Assembly: GCA_963738325.1 (NCBI GenBank)
Contig: CAVTWD010000004.1
Coordinates: forward strand, 1-64,000
Source: CAVTWD01 sp963738325
GTDB lineage: Bacteria; Actinomycetota; Acidimicrobiia; Acidimicrobiales; Ilumatobacteraceae
Direction: 5' to 3'
DNA: 64,000 nucleotides
Positions 31,326-40,111 of this stretch are shown here, piece by piece; within the stretch, counting starts at the first letter, position 1; each line of letters starts with the position of its first letter. Under the pieces are notes generated by a model. That model ran no database searches, had not been told where the DNA came from, and saw nothing but the letters and a program-made list of their open reading frames with translations. A program made the position numbers and the translations under genes.

Positions 31326-31775
31326 TCAGGGTCCTTCGTCGAGTTCGGCCTCGAGCGAGGCGGCGATGGCTTGGATGGGGATCCGGCCGCTGGCGATGAG
31401 TTGGCCGCCGGCGCGGCGGGCCGCGGAGGCGAACGGTGCGGCCCACGCGTTCTCCCATACGAGGACACCCGCGACGCTGCCGGGCTCCATGGCGGCGGCG
31501 AGATGGACCACGTCCTCCTCGGCGAGGATCTCGGCGATCTCGGTCTCCAGGGCACGGAGTTCGTCGACTCCGTCCAGGTCGTCGACCTCGAGCGCCTCGA
31601 TGGAACCATCCGCCGCCTTCTGGATGATCAGGAGATCGAGCACTCGGATAGTTCCCGATTCGGCCAGCGCCGCCAGCTCGGCGGCCATCTCGCCGTTGAA
31701 GTTCGATTGACCAGCGGGGAATTCGACGACGAGGTAGTCGACCGGTCCCATCTCGTCGATGTCGGTCTCACTCAT
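31326..31775 (-). CDS. DUF6325 (DUF1269-like) protein
   Basis: A 149-residue acidic protein. It reads GPVDYLVVEFPAGQSNFNGE, GTIRVLDLLIIQKAADGSIE, SVAGVLVWENAWAAPFASAA and RRAGGQLIASGRIPIQAI, which is the actinobacterial DUF6325 pattern (previously lumped with DUF1269 membrane-associated proteins). The biochemical role is unknown; family members are often near stress genes. It is the first gene of a minus-strand group that includes the small basic protein and perhaps the rhodanese. Intact. Confidence 0.75.
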   Translation of the reverse strand: MSETDIDEMGPVDYLVVEFPAGQSNFNGEMAAELAALAESGTIRVLDLLIIQKAADGSIEALEVDDLDGVDELRALETEIAEILAEEDVVHLAAAMEPGSVAGVLVWENAWAAPFASAARRAGGQLIASGRIPIQAIAASLEAELDEGP

Positions 31776-32106
31776 GGATGGTCCTCTCGACGCACGATCA
31801 CTTGACGAGGTCATCGTGCGCCGCCCGACCTCGGGTCGCATCGCCCGCGCCGGATGGTTCCCCGACCGTCACAACCATCCCCGCAGGGTGATGCGCGTCC
31901 GGTGCGCGCTGCATGAAACTCGCCGCAACGACGCCTGCTGCCGCGGGCCCATCGGGAGGGACACGCTCATGAGGTCCGAGCTCGGCTCTGATCAGGTCCT
32001 CTCGAGCACCGTCACGACGGGACCGTCGCCCGGCCACTGACCCCATCGCACGATCAACGAGCACTGACGCATCGCACGATCACTGAAGCGCAAGGAGCCG
32101 AACCCG
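31776..32106. other. 331-base divergent intergenic region with a 13-base direct repeat
   Basis: No gene is supported. It separates the minus-strand DUF6325 group from the plus-strand arylsulfatase, so it must hold promoters for both. CATCGCACGATCA occurs at 32044-32056 and 32070-32082, start points 26 bases apart, just before the sulfatase ribosome binding site AAGGAG (32091-32096). Confidence 0.6.
32044..32082 (+). promoter_or_regulatory. Direct repeat CATCGCACGATCA x2, candidate operator of the arylsulfatase
   Basis: Two exact 13-base copies 26 bases apart (about two and a half helical turns), ending 25 bases before the ATG. They could be a binding site for an activator or repressor, perhaps the LAL regulator, or chance duplication of leader DNA. 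Confidence 0.35.
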
Positions 32107-34467
32107 ATGTCGAAGCACTTCAACGGTCGGATCGCACTCGACATCCGCGACTCCGAACCGGACTGGACGCCGTATCTGGCTCCCAAGGCGCCCGACGGGT
32201 CGCCGAACGTGCTCTTCATCGTGTGGGACGACTTGGGCTACGCCACCATGGACACCTTCGGCGGGCCGGTCCAGTGCCCGACGATGGCTGGCATCGCAGA
32301 GCGGGGTGTGAAGTTCGCGAACTTCCACACGACCGCCCTGTGCTCGCCGACCCGGGCGTCGCTGCTCACGGGCCGCAACGCCACCTCGAACGGCATGGCG
32401 ACGATCGCCGAGTTCTCGGCGGGCTTCCCCGGCATCTCGACTCGCATCCCGTTCGAGAACGGGTTCATCTCCGAAGTCCTCGCCGAGCGGGGCTACAACA
32501 TCTACTGCGTCGGCAAGTGGCACCTGACCCCGGGTGAGGAGTGCAACCTCGCCGCCTACAAGGGTCGCTGGCCGCTGGGCCGCGGCTTCGAACGCTTCTA
32601 CGGTTGGCTCGGCGGCGAGACGAACTCGTGGTACCCGGACCTGGTCGAGGACAACCACCAGATCGACGCACCGGGCCGGCCCGAGGACGGCTACCACCTC
32701 GCCGACGACCTGTCGAACAAGGCCATCGAGTTCGTCCGCGACGCCAAGGTCGTCGACCCCGACAAGCCGTTCTTCATGTACTTCGCCCCCCAGGCCGGCC
32801 ACGCCCCCCACCATGTCCCCAAGGAGTGGGCCGACCGCTACCAGGGCGTCTTCGACGCCGGCTACGAAGCCATCCGCGCCGGGATCCTGGCCCGCCAGAT
32901 CGAACTGGGTCTGCTGCCAGCCGGGACCGAGCTGTCCGTCATCAACCCGCACGGCGAACCGGAACGCACGGGCCCCGACGGCCAACCGTGGCCGATGCTC
33001 GACACCGTTCGCCCGTGGGACTCGCTGACGAGCGACGAGCGACGCCTGTTCGCCCGCATGGCGGAGGTGTTCGCCGGCTACATCTCCTACTACGACGACC
33101 AACTCGGTCGGCTGCTCGACTATCTGGAAGCATCGGGGCAGCTCGACAACACGCTCGTCGTGGTCGTCTCCGACAACGGCGGCAGTGGCGAGGGCGGACC
33201 GAACGGCAGCTTCAACGAGTGGCGGTTCTTCAACGGCGTCGCCGACAGCGCCGAAGGGACGCTGCCCCACATCGACGAGCTCGGCACGCCCCAGTCGTAC
33301 AACCACTACAACACCGGGTGGGCGTGGGCCTTCGACACGCCGTTCCCCTACTGGAAGCGTTGGGCTGGCGCCGAGGGCGGCGTGTCGGACATGTGCATCG
33401 TGTCGTGGCCGGCCCGCATCCCCGGCACCGCCGAGCCGCGCCACCAGTACATCCACGCCGTCGACATCGTCCCCACCGTGTACGAGCTGCTCGGCATCGA
33501 CCCGCCCGAGGTCATCAAGGGCTTCCCCCAGAGCCCCATCGAAGGCGAGAGCTTCGCCGCCGCGCTCACCGACCCCGACGTGCCCGGCAAGCAGACGCAG
33601 TTCTACTCGATGCTCGGTCAACGTTCGATCTACCACGACGGCTGGCTCGCCGCGACGGTCCATCCGCCCATCAGCGGGTGGAGCCACTTCGAGCACGACG
33701 AGTGGGAGCTCTACCACCTCGCCGAGGACCGAGCCCAAGTCCACAACGTCGCCGAGAACGAAGCCGAACGGCTCCAATCGCTGAAGGACCTGTGGTTCTA
33801 CTACGCCGGTCGCTACAACGGCCTGCCACTCGACGACCGGGCCGCCATCGAGCAGGTGCTCGCCGAACGGCCCCACGGCACCCCACCGCGCTCGCGCTAC
33901 ATCTACTACCCCGACTGCGCCGACGTCCCCGAAGAAGCGGGCGTCGCCATCGGCGGCCGGTCCTACACGATCGCCGCCGGGGTCACAATCGATTCGCCGG
34001 ATGCGGAGGGCGTCCTGTACGCCCACGGCGGCGTCGCCGGCGGCCACAGCCTGTACGTGAAGGACCAGCGCGTCCACTACGTGTTCAACTGGGTCGGGAC
34101 GTTCCTCCAGAGCATCTCCTCGAGCGAACCGCTGTCGCCGGGCGCTCATGTCATCACCGCCGAGTTCACCGTCAGCGGGCGCAGCGACCGGCCCGACATG
34201 CCCGGCGCGACCGGAACGCTCACCCTCTACGTCGACGACGCCGAAGTCGCATCCGGCGACATTGTCACCCAACCCGGCGCCTTCTGCCTGGTGGGTGACG
34301 GCATCTGCGTTGGCCGCGACAGCGCATCACCGGTCACACCCGACTACGCCGACCGCGGGACCTTCCCGTTCACCGGCGGCACCATCGACAAAGTCATCGT
34401 CGACGTCTCCGGTGAGCGCTACATCGATCACGAAGCCCAGGTCCGCGCCTGGTTCGCGATCGACTGA
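32107..34467 (+). CDS. Arylsulfatase (formylglycine-dependent sulfatase)
   Basis: An intact 786-residue type I sulfatase. Metal-binding Asp41-Asp42 lie in VLFIVWDDLGYATMDTFGG. The modification motif CSPTRASLLTGR has Cys79 as the residue converted to formylglycine. GKWHLTP follows, then VVVVSDNGGSGEGG with the late Asp/Asn metal ligands. It hydrolyses sulfate esters. There is no signal peptide, which is usual for the long cytoplasmic or peripherally acting arylsulfatases of this subgroup. A ~200-residue C-terminal beta-rich extension follows the catalytic domain. AAGGAG ribosome binding site. It heads a plus-strand pair with the GAP-family transporter. Formylglycine-generating enzyme is not in the window. 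Confidence 0.92.
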   Translation: MSKHFNGRIALDIRDSEPDWTPYLAPKAPDGSPNVLFIVWDDLGYATMDTFGGPVQCPTMAGIAERGVKFANFHTTALCSPTRASLLTGRNATSNGMATIAEFSAGFPGISTRIPFENGFISEVLAERGYNIYCVGKWHLTPGEECNLAAYKGRWPLGRGFERFYGWLGGETNSWYPDLVEDNHQIDAPGRPEDGYHLADDLSNKAIEFVRDAKVVDPDKPFFMYFAPQAGHAPHHVPKEWADRYQGVFDAGYEAIRAGILARQIELGLLPAGTELSVINPHGEPERTGPDGQPWPMLDTVRPWDSLTSDERRLFARMAEVFAGYISYYDDQLGRLLDYLEASGQLDNTLVVVVSDNGGSGEGGPNGSFNEWRFFNGVADSAEGTLPHIDELGTPQSYNHYNTGWAWAFDTPFPYWKRWAGAEGGVSDMCIVSWPARIPGTAEPRHQYIHAVDIVPTVYELLGIDPPEVIKGFPQSPIEGESFAAALTDPDVPGKQTQFYSMLGQRSIYHDGWLAATVHPPISGWSHFEHDEWELYHLAEDRAQVHNVAENEAERLQSLKDLWFYYAGRYNGLPLDDRAAIEQVLAERPHGTPPRSRYIYYPDCADVPEEAGVAIGGRSYTIAAGVTIDSPDAEGVLYAHGGVAGGHSLYVKDQRVHYVFNWVGTFLQSISSSEPLSPGAHVITAEFTVSGRSDRPDMPGATGTLTLYVDDAEVASGDIVTQPGAFCLVGDGICVGRDSASPVTPDYADRGTFPFTGGTIDKVIVDVSGERYIDHEAQVRAWFAID

Positions 34468-34489
34468 ACGACGAACGAAGGAGATGGCC

Positions 34490-35168
34490 ATGGGCCAAGG
34501 AATCGGCGAGGTACTCACCTTCGCGGTGGGTGTCGCCATCAGCCCGGTCCCGATCATCGCCGTCATCCTGATGCTGTTCTCGGCGCGCGCCAAGGTCAAC
34601 GGCCCGATGTTCCTGCTCGGGGTGGGTCGTCGCTCTCGCCGTGGTGAGCTTCGCCGTCTACTTCGCGTCGGACGCCACCGATCCATCCACGAGCAGCGGA
34701 GCCTCCGACGCGATCTCCTGGGGCAAGGTCGTCCTCGGCACACTCCTCCTGGTGCTGGCCTTACGGAGCTGGCGGAACCGGCCGGCGCCCGGCGAACAAC
34801 CGGACATGCCGAAATGGATGGACGGCATCGACGGCCTCGCGCCCGGCAAAGCGCTGGTCCTGGGGGTGCTGCTGGCCGGCGTGAACCCGAAGAACCTGAT
34901 CCTCACCGTCGGCGCGGCGGCCAGCCTCGCCCAACTCGGCCTGGACACCGCCGACGCGGTGGTCTCGCTGATCGTCTTCGTCGTCGTCGGCAGCCTCACC
35001 ATCGCCCTCCCGGTCGTCTACTACCTGGTTGGCGGCGACCGTGCCCACGCCGCGCTCGACAACCTCAAGGCGTGGCTCACGGTCCACAACAACGCCGTCA
35101 TGTCCGTCCTGTTCCTCGTGTTCGGCGTCAACCTGATCGCCAACGCCATCCCGCCGCTCACCGGCTGA
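34490..35168 (+). CDS. GAP/Sap-family membrane transporter (one frameshift)
   Basis: Start ATG 34490 (GAAGGAG is seven bases upstream; the earlier ATG at 34484 is too close). The sequence ISPVPIIAVILMLFSARAK is the typical first helix. After a frame change near 34625 it continues VALAVVSFAVYFASD, LGVLLAGVNPKNLILTVGAA and FVVVGSLTIALPVVYYLV. About 225 residues, six membrane segments. The family includes the mycobacterial sulfolipid-1 addressing protein Sap and LysE-like exporters. Placed 22 bases after the arylsulfatase, it may export or import the sulfatase substrate or product, but this is inference. Confidence 0.7.
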
Positions 35169-35199
35169 GCCGGGCATGACCGAAGAGTTCGAACGCCGA

Positions 35200-35440
35200 T
35201 CAAGTAAGTGGCATAGCCCTCAGCTCGCCGGGCTTGCAGGAACTCCTCGGCCAGCTGCCCCGTCAACTCCGAGGCTTCACAGGCATCGCCCTCGAGCCAC
35301 CGGCTCAGGTGCGCCATCAGGCACATCTGCTTCTCAGCCGACAATCGCGTGTAGCCCTCCGAAAGCAGCCCCGCCCAGAACCCAGCCGAGTAGGGAGCCA
35401 GCGGCCCCTCCACCCGGATACGACACCGTTCAACCATCAT
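35200..35440 (-). pseudogene. N-terminal remnant of a tyrosine recombinase
   Basis: From ATG 35440 (AGGAG upstream) about 80 codons read IRVEGPLAPYSAGFWAGLLS, MAHLSRWLEGDACEASEL and EEFLQARRAEGYATYLI, the SAM-like DNA-binding start of a site-specific recombinase. It is cut off at about 35200, close to the transporter stop. It resembles the first part of the recombinase at 36398 (VSGPLAVHAVGFGEEL), so two recombinases stood in tandem. Confidence 0.6.
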
Positions 35441-35497
35441 CGGCTCCTCTCCAAACGAGATGCGGAGCACGATCGTGATCGCCCAACAGCCCGACGA

Positions 35498-35573
35498 TTA
35501 TCCCGAACCCGCCCGGACCGTCACCCCCGCCCACCAGCGCCTATACGCGCGAGAACCACGCAACTCGGGATAA
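35498..35573. repeat. 76-base unit with 9-base terminal inverted repeats
   Basis: TTATCCCGA at 35498-35506 and TCGGGATAA at 35565-35573 form a perfect inverted repeat. It lies between the two recombinase remnants, about 20 bases from the LGH codon where one of them ends. It could be what remains of two element ends brought together by deletion of the interior. Confidence 0.45.
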
Positions 35574-36398
35574 CGGCGCGCTCGGAGTAATGGCCGAGGA
35601 ACGTGGACAGCAGCGGGAGCTGTGGCTCCACGTCGACTCCGGCCCGATACCAGCCGAGCAGAGTCGTGCAGGCAAAGGTGTGCCTCGCGTCATGCAGGCG
35701 AGGTCGGCACTGTTCCGAGCGAGGCCGCAGACCGGCGGCCCGCGCCAGGCAGGCGAAGACCTGCTGGAGGGTGACATACACGAGACCGCCGAGGCCAGCG
35801 GATGGGCGGTGTAGCCCTCAAGCGACAAGAACCGCAGCAGCGACCGAAGCGCCGTGACCAGCACCTTGGCCGAGCCGACATGGCGCCGACGGCACTCCCC
35901 TACGACGTAGACGTTCACCTCCCCGGCGGTCAGGTGCGACAGGTCCAGGCCCTCGGGACCGTCCAGGCGGGACAAGAACGACCTGGCCTCGCCGACATAG
36001 CCACGGACCGTTGCCGCCGCCAAGCCCCGCTCGTGGATCAAGCAGTGGCGGTACTCCTCTACGACGGCATCCACCACCGTCTCCGCGGCTGGAACCATCG
36101 TCGGAGCAACCCCCAGACCGGCCACGTAACCGAGAAGCCTGATCATCGTCTGGGTGGTGGGCACCTCGGCGTAGCCCGCGGCGCGCCTGGCCGCGAGGAA
36201 GTCGGCCACCCGCGCCTCGGTCAACTCACCCGCGGGCAACCCCTCTGCCTCAAGCCAGCGGCTCAAATGCGCCAACAGCTGCACGTGCCGGGCAGCGCGC
36301 TCTGGCGGGTAGCCCCGCCGTGTCAGCTCCTCACCGAAGCCGACAGCGTGCACCGCCAGCGGTCCACTCACGCGGACACGACTTGGATCCGTCGTCAT
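35541..36398 (-). pseudogene. Tyrosine recombinase, internally deleted and truncated
   Basis: The N-terminal ~205 codons are clean: VSGPLAVHAVGFGEELTRRG, LLAHLSRWLEAEGLPAGEL, TVRGYVGEARSFLSRL and VTALRSLLRFLSLEGYTAHP. Then a frame change near 35770 leads to VTLQQVFACLARAAGL, LHDARHTFACTTLLGWYRAG and LLSTFLGHYS, which is the HxxR and LGH part of the catalytic domain. The catalytic Arg-Lys region is missing (deletion), and the sequence ends right after LGH, before the nucleophile Tyr. It cannot be active. It resembles recombinases found in tandem groups in actinobacteria. Confidence 0.65.
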
Positions 36399-36557
36399 GG
36401 CTTCACGTCCCTCCCGGGCTCATCCCGGGTCGAGGAAGCCTCCACCACGACCGCCGGATTATGTGGCGCCCTCACGCCGGCAACGACGATCAACCAGGGC
36501 CGACGCTCTTCCCGTCACATAACTTCGGCCCGCGCATAGGAGCTGGGTGCGGCGGTC

Positions 36558-36734
36558 GGCGGCGGACGCCACGACTACGCCCTGTGCCGAGCGTGCGGAG
36601 CAGTAGCCGTGACTCCTGCCGCGACTGAAGTCGAGGCGGTGGTTGCCCGTGCCGCCGCGTGGCTCCAGGGGATGGGGTTCGTCGCCGAGCGGTACCACGT
36701 GGCACTCGTCGGCACCTGTGCGCGGTGCGGGTGA
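36558..36734 (+). pseudogene. C-terminal fragment of a Fur/Zur-type metalloregulator
   Basis: About 58 codons in one open frame read GGRHDYALCRACGAVAVTPA, EAVVARAAAWLQGMGFVAE, HVALVGTCARCG and stop at TGA 36732. The two CxxC pairs and the HDYALCRACG motif are the structural-zinc region of Fur-family dimerisation domains. The DNA-binding half is absent. It lies 110 bases upstream of the znuA-like gene, while a complete zur follows znuB. It may be the remnant of an older zur displaced by the neighbouring recombinase remnants. Confidence 0.65.
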
Positions 36735-36801
36735 CGGTGCCGCGTCCGTCGCGACTTGATGGACCTGCCCGGATCGAGAACTACTCTTGGCGCGAGTAGA
36801 G

Positions 36802-36818
36802 TGAGACCTATTATCACT
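36802..36818. promoter_or_regulatory. Candidate Zur/Fur-type box upstream of the metal-uptake operon
   Basis: GTGAGACCTATTATCAC, an imperfect palindrome with GTGA/TCAC arms, 25 bases before the znuA start. Position and arms fit a Fur-family operator, but the match to a known actinobacterial Zur box is weak. Confidence 0.35.
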
Positions 36819-36842
36819 CAGGTCCGAAGAGGTAGGTGGAGC

Positions 36843-37799
36843 GTGTTGTCGCGTCGTCTCAGGATTGCGAGTACGGGAGCCGTGCTGGTGGTCGCGGCCG
36901 TGGCCGCCGGATGCGGTTCGTCGGGGACGTCGCAAGACAACTCGTCGACCGCGACGACGGCGGGCGGCGGGTCGACAAGCGACGCTGCGGTCACGCTGAA
37001 CGTGGTGGCGTCCACCAACGTCTACGGCGACATCGTCAAGCAGATCGCCGGGGACAAGGTGCACGTCACCTCGATCATCAGCGACCCGGATGCTGACCCC
37101 CACTCCTACGAGGCGAGCACTCAGAACCAGTTGGAGCTGTCGCACGCCGACGTGGTGATCGAGAACGGCGGCGGATACGACGACTTCATCGACACGATGC
37201 TGAAGGCAGCGAACAACTCGAAGGCCACGGTCCTCAACGTGGTCGACATCTCCGGCTTCACCGCGCCGGCCGGTGGCGGACTCAACGAGCATGTCTGGTA
37301 CGACTTCGGCACCATCGAGAAGCTGACGGATCAGCTGGTGGCCGCGCTCTCGGCTGGCGACGCCGCGGACGCGGCGACGTTCACCGCCAACGCGGACGCG
37401 TTCAAGCAGAAGCTGCAGCAGATGATGGCCACCGAGGCGTCGATCAAGCAAGCCCACTCGGGTGACGGTGCGGCGATCACCGAGCCGGTGCCGTTGTACA
37501 TGCTCGAAGCAAGCGGCCTGGTCAACAAGACGCCGGCTGAGTTCAGCGAGGCGATCGAGGAAGGCACGGAAGTCTCGCCGACGGTGCTCAAGGAGACGTT
37601 GGACCTGTTCACCACCGGGGCGGTCAAGCTGCTCGCCTACAACGAGCAGACCTCCGGCCCGGAGACCGAGAAGGTGCTCGATGCGGCCCGTTCGAACAAC
37701 ATCGCGGTCGTCCCGGTCACGGAGACCCTGCCCACCGGCTTGGACTACGTCACTTGGATGAGCGACAACCTGTCGGCCATTCAGTCCGCACTCGGCTAG
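36843..37799 (+). CDS. znuA: Zn/Mn-type ABC transporter substrate-binding lipoprotein
   Basis: A 318-residue lipoprotein. The GTG start gives a basic N-terminus, a hydrophobic core and the lipobox VAAGC with acylated Cys near residue 22. A Ser/Thr/Gly linker follows. Ligands of the cluster A-I family are visible: His in DPDADPHSYEAS, His in NEHVWYDFG, a Glu in ITEPVPLYML at the third-ligand position, and a C-terminal Asp region (LDYVTWMSDN). A Glu third ligand occurs in Mn-binding members and in an actinobacterial Zn/Mn subgroup, so the metal is uncertain. The stop abuts the ATPase start. First gene of znuA-znuC-znuB. Confidence 0.88.
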   Translation: MLSRRLRIASTGAVLVVAAVAAGCGSSGTSQDNSSTATTAGGGSTSDAAVTLNVVASTNVYGDIVKQIAGDKVHVTSIISDPDADPHSYEASTQNQLELSHADVVIENGGGYDDFIDTMLKAANNSKATVLNVVDISGFTAPAGGGLNEHVWYDFGTIEKLTDQLVAALSAGDAADAATFTANADAFKQKLQQMMATEASIKQAHSGDGAAITEPVPLYMLEASGLVNKTPAEFSEAIEEGTEVSPTVLKETLDLFTTGAVKLLAYNEQTSGPETEKVLDAARSNNIAVVPVTETLPTGLDYVTWMSDNLSAIQSALG

Positions 37800-38681
37800 G
37801 TGATCCACAACCACCAATCGGTCGGCGTTGCGCATCCCGAACGACCGACCGGGGAAGAACCTGTCCTCCAGATGCGCGACGCGGCGCTCGCCATCGGGGC
37901 CCGACCCCTGTGGTCGGGCCTGACGCTCGACCTCTACCCGGGTGAGTTCCTGGCCGTGCTCGGGCCCAACGGATCCGGCAAGACCAGCCTCCTGCGGGCG
38001 ATCCTCGGCCTGGAGCCGCTCACCGCCGGAGCAGTGACGATCGCCGGCCACCAGGTGCGGCACGGTAGACGGCAGATCGCCTACGTCCAGCAGCAACAGC
38101 GCATCGACCCGCTCACACCACTTCGCGCCAAGGACGTCGTGCGCCAAGGGCTGGACGGTCACCGCTGGGGGTTCGGCCGACCCGGAGGGGTGCCGTGGAA
38201 CCGTGTGGAAGAGGTGCTGGCCGCGGTCGAGGCGGCACCGTTCGCGGAGATGCCGATCGGAACGCTGTCGGGCGGCGAGCAGCAGCGGGTACGCATCGCC
38301 CAGGCCTTGATCGGTGACCCGATACTGCTGCTGTGTGACGAGCCGCTGTTGTCGCTCGACCCGGGCAGCCAACGCACCGTCACCGCCCTCGTCGATCGCC
38401 GGCGCCGCGAGCACAACACGGCAATCCTCTTCGTGACCCACGAGATCAACCCGATCCTCCCCTACGTCGATCGCGTCCTGTACCTGGCGGAGGGACGATT
38501 CCGGATCGGCACGGTCGAGGAGGTCCTCAACTCCGCGACGCTCGGTGAGCTGTACGGGGTGCCGATCGAGGTCATCCGCCGCGGCCAACACATCCTGGTC
38601 GCCGGCATCCCACCGACCCACCACGTCGCCTCCCACGCCCATACCCCCCACCTCGTCACCTCCGAGCTCGGCGACCCGTGA
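37800..38681 (+). CDS. znuC: Metal ABC transporter ATP-binding protein
   Basis: A 293-residue ATPase starting at GTG 37800, directly after the znuA stop. Walker A GPNGSGKTS, Q-loop YVQQQQRIDPLTPLR, signature LSGGEQQRVRIAQAL, Walker B ILLLCDEPLLSLDP and switch His in VTHEINPIL. The His-rich C-terminus (PTHHVASHAHTPH) is notable and may sense or buffer zinc. It drives metal import with ZnuB. The stop overlaps the next start as GTGA. Confidence 0.92.
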   Translation: MIHNHQSVGVAHPERPTGEEPVLQMRDAALAIGARPLWSGLTLDLYPGEFLAVLGPNGSGKTSLLRAILGLEPLTAGAVTIAGHQVRHGRRQIAYVQQQQRIDPLTPLRAKDVVRQGLDGHRWGFGRPGGVPWNRVEEVLAAVEAAPFAEMPIGTLSGGEQQRVRIAQALIGDPILLLCDEPLLSLDPGSQRTVTALVDRRRREHNTAILFVTHEINPILPYVDRVLYLAEGRFRIGTVEEVLNSATLGELYGVPIEVIRRGQHILVAGIPPTHHVASHAHTPHLVTSELGDP

Positions 38682-39592
38682 ACGTCTTCGCCCAGTCCAC
38701 GACGGCGCCCGACTGGTGGCACCAGATCTTCAACTTCTCGAACTACGGCGAACTCCTCGGTCTGGTCCACAACTCGATCATCGCCGGCGCGGTACTCGGC
38801 ATCGTCGGCGGTCTGATCAGCACGTTCGTGATGATGCGGGACCTGCCCTTCGCCGTGCACGGCACCAGCGAGCTGTCCTTCGCCGGTGCGGCCTTCGCGC
38901 TGCTGATCGGCGCCAACGTGATCGTCGGGTCCCTCGCCGGCTCGATCCTCGCCGCCCTCGTGATCGGCGCGCTCGGCAGCCGGGCCCGCGACCGCAACTC
39001 CATCATCGGCGTCCTCATGCCCTTCGGCCTCGGTCTCGGCGTCCTGTTCCTCGCCCTCTACAAAGGCCGCGCCGCCAACAAGTTCGGGCTGCTCACCGGC
39101 CAGATCGTCGCCGTCGACACCACGCAGCTGACCTGGCTGATCGTGATCCTCACCGCGGTGGTGATCGCCCTGGCGATCCTGTGGCGGCCGCTCAGCTTCG
39201 CCAGCACCGACCCCGAACTGGCCGCCGCCCGCGGCGTTCCCGTCGCCGCGCTCTCCCCGATCTTCATGGTGCTGCTCGGTCTCACCGTCGCCATGTCCGT
39301 GCAGATCATCGGTGCGCTGCTGGTGCTGAGCGTCATCTGCACCCCCGCCGCCGCCGCGCTGCGAGTCACCGCCTCGCCTCGCATGGTCACGATGCTCAGC
39401 GTCACCTTCGGGTTCGCCTCCATGGTCGGCGGCATCCTGCTCGCCTTGGGCAGCAGCATCCCGATCAGCCCCTACGTCACCACCATCTCCTTCGCCATCT
39501 ACATCGCCTGCCGCCTCATCGGATCTGCTCGTACCAAGCGTGGCTGGGTGTCCGGGCGCGCCAACCGTCCCGCCGGCGCGTCAGTCGCCTGA
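38678..39592 (+). CDS. znuB: Metal ABC transporter permease
   Basis: A 304-residue ABC-3 family permease with about eight or nine membrane segments. It reads IAGAVLGIVGGLISTFVMMR, ELSFAGAAFALLIGANVI, GVLFLALYKGRAANKFG, GVPVAALSPIFMVLLGLTVA and QIIGALLVLSVICTPAAAAL. GTG start inside the znuC stop indicates coupled translation. It forms the channel of the zinc (or manganese) importer. Intact. Confidence 0.9.
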   Translation: MNVFAQSTTAPDWWHQIFNFSNYGELLGLVHNSIIAGAVLGIVGGLISTFVMMRDLPFAVHGTSELSFAGAAFALLIGANVIVGSLAGSILAALVIGALGSRARDRNSIIGVLMPFGLGLGVLFLALYKGRAANKFGLLTGQIVAVDTTQLTWLIVILTAVVIALAILWRPLSFASTDPELAAARGVPVAALSPIFMVLLGLTVAMSVQIIGALLVLSVICTPAAAALRVTASPRMVTMLSVTFGFASMVGGILLALGSSIPISPYVTTISFAIYIACRLIGSARTKRGWVSGRANRPAGASVA

Positions 39593-39649
39593 CGTCGCTG
39601 AGCGACACCGTCGCCGCCGTGGACCCGATTCTCAGGTATTCTTATTCTT

Positions 39650-40090
39650 ATGGCTGAGCTCCATTCGATCGTTCGACGCCAGGTGGTTGCTGCTGGACAC
39701 ATGTACACGCGGGGCCGGCAGGTCCTGGTGGAGGCGCTGGCGGCGATCGGTGGTCCGGCCACGACCCCAATGATCCAGCTGCAGGCGCCGGGTCTGGTGC
39801 AGAGCTCGCTGTACCGGAACCTGGCCGTGCTCCAGGACGCGGGGGTCGTCACCCGTGTCGACGTCGGCGAGGGACGGTCCTATTTCGAGCTGAGCGAACT
39901 CGTCACCGCGGAGCATCATCATCACCTCGTGTGCCGCGAGTGCAGCACGGTGGTCGACATCGCGCTGCCCGTCCGCGCCGAGCGTGCGATCGAACGTGCC
40001 CTCGGCGACGCCGCGCACGGCGCCGGCTTCGAGCTCACGGAGCATCGGGTCGATCTCGTCGGCGTCTGTGCCGCTTGTCGCGCCGCCTGA
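39650..40090 (+). CDS. zur: Fur-family regulator, probably Zur
   Basis: A 146-residue protein. Winged helix with TRGRQVLVEALAAIGGPATT and QSSLYRNLAVLQDAGVVTR, then the metal-binding hinge EHHHHLVCRECSTVVDI and the structural CxxC pairs (CREC and CAAC near the end). The position directly after znuB and the His-rich hinge favour zinc over iron sensing. It would repress znuACB when zinc is plentiful. The AT-richer sequence just upstream (TATTCTTATTCTT) may hold its own promoter. Confidence 0.88.
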   Translation: MAELHSIVRRQVVAAGHMYTRGRQVLVEALAAIGGPATTPMIQLQAPGLVQSSLYRNLAVLQDAGVVTRVDVGEGRSYFELSELVTAEHHHHLVCRECSTVVDIALPVRAERAIERALGDAAHGAGFELTEHRVDLVGVCAACRAA

Positions 40091-40111
40091 CGCCCGGTTT
40101 GGCACCTGGCC

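Noticed and set aside
29400..31805. 801-codon plus-strand open frame
   Set aside because: Antisense to the desulfinase-like, rhodanese and DUF6325 genes, with biased composition only.
32080..34272. 730-codon open frame antisense to the arylsulfatase
   Set aside because: Low-complexity Gly/Asp/Val/Arg composition with no motif. The plus-strand sulfatase explains the region fully.
36459..38651. 730-codon minus-strand open frame across the zinc operon
   Set aside because: Antisense to znuA and znuC, which carry full lipobox and ATPase motifs on the plus strand.
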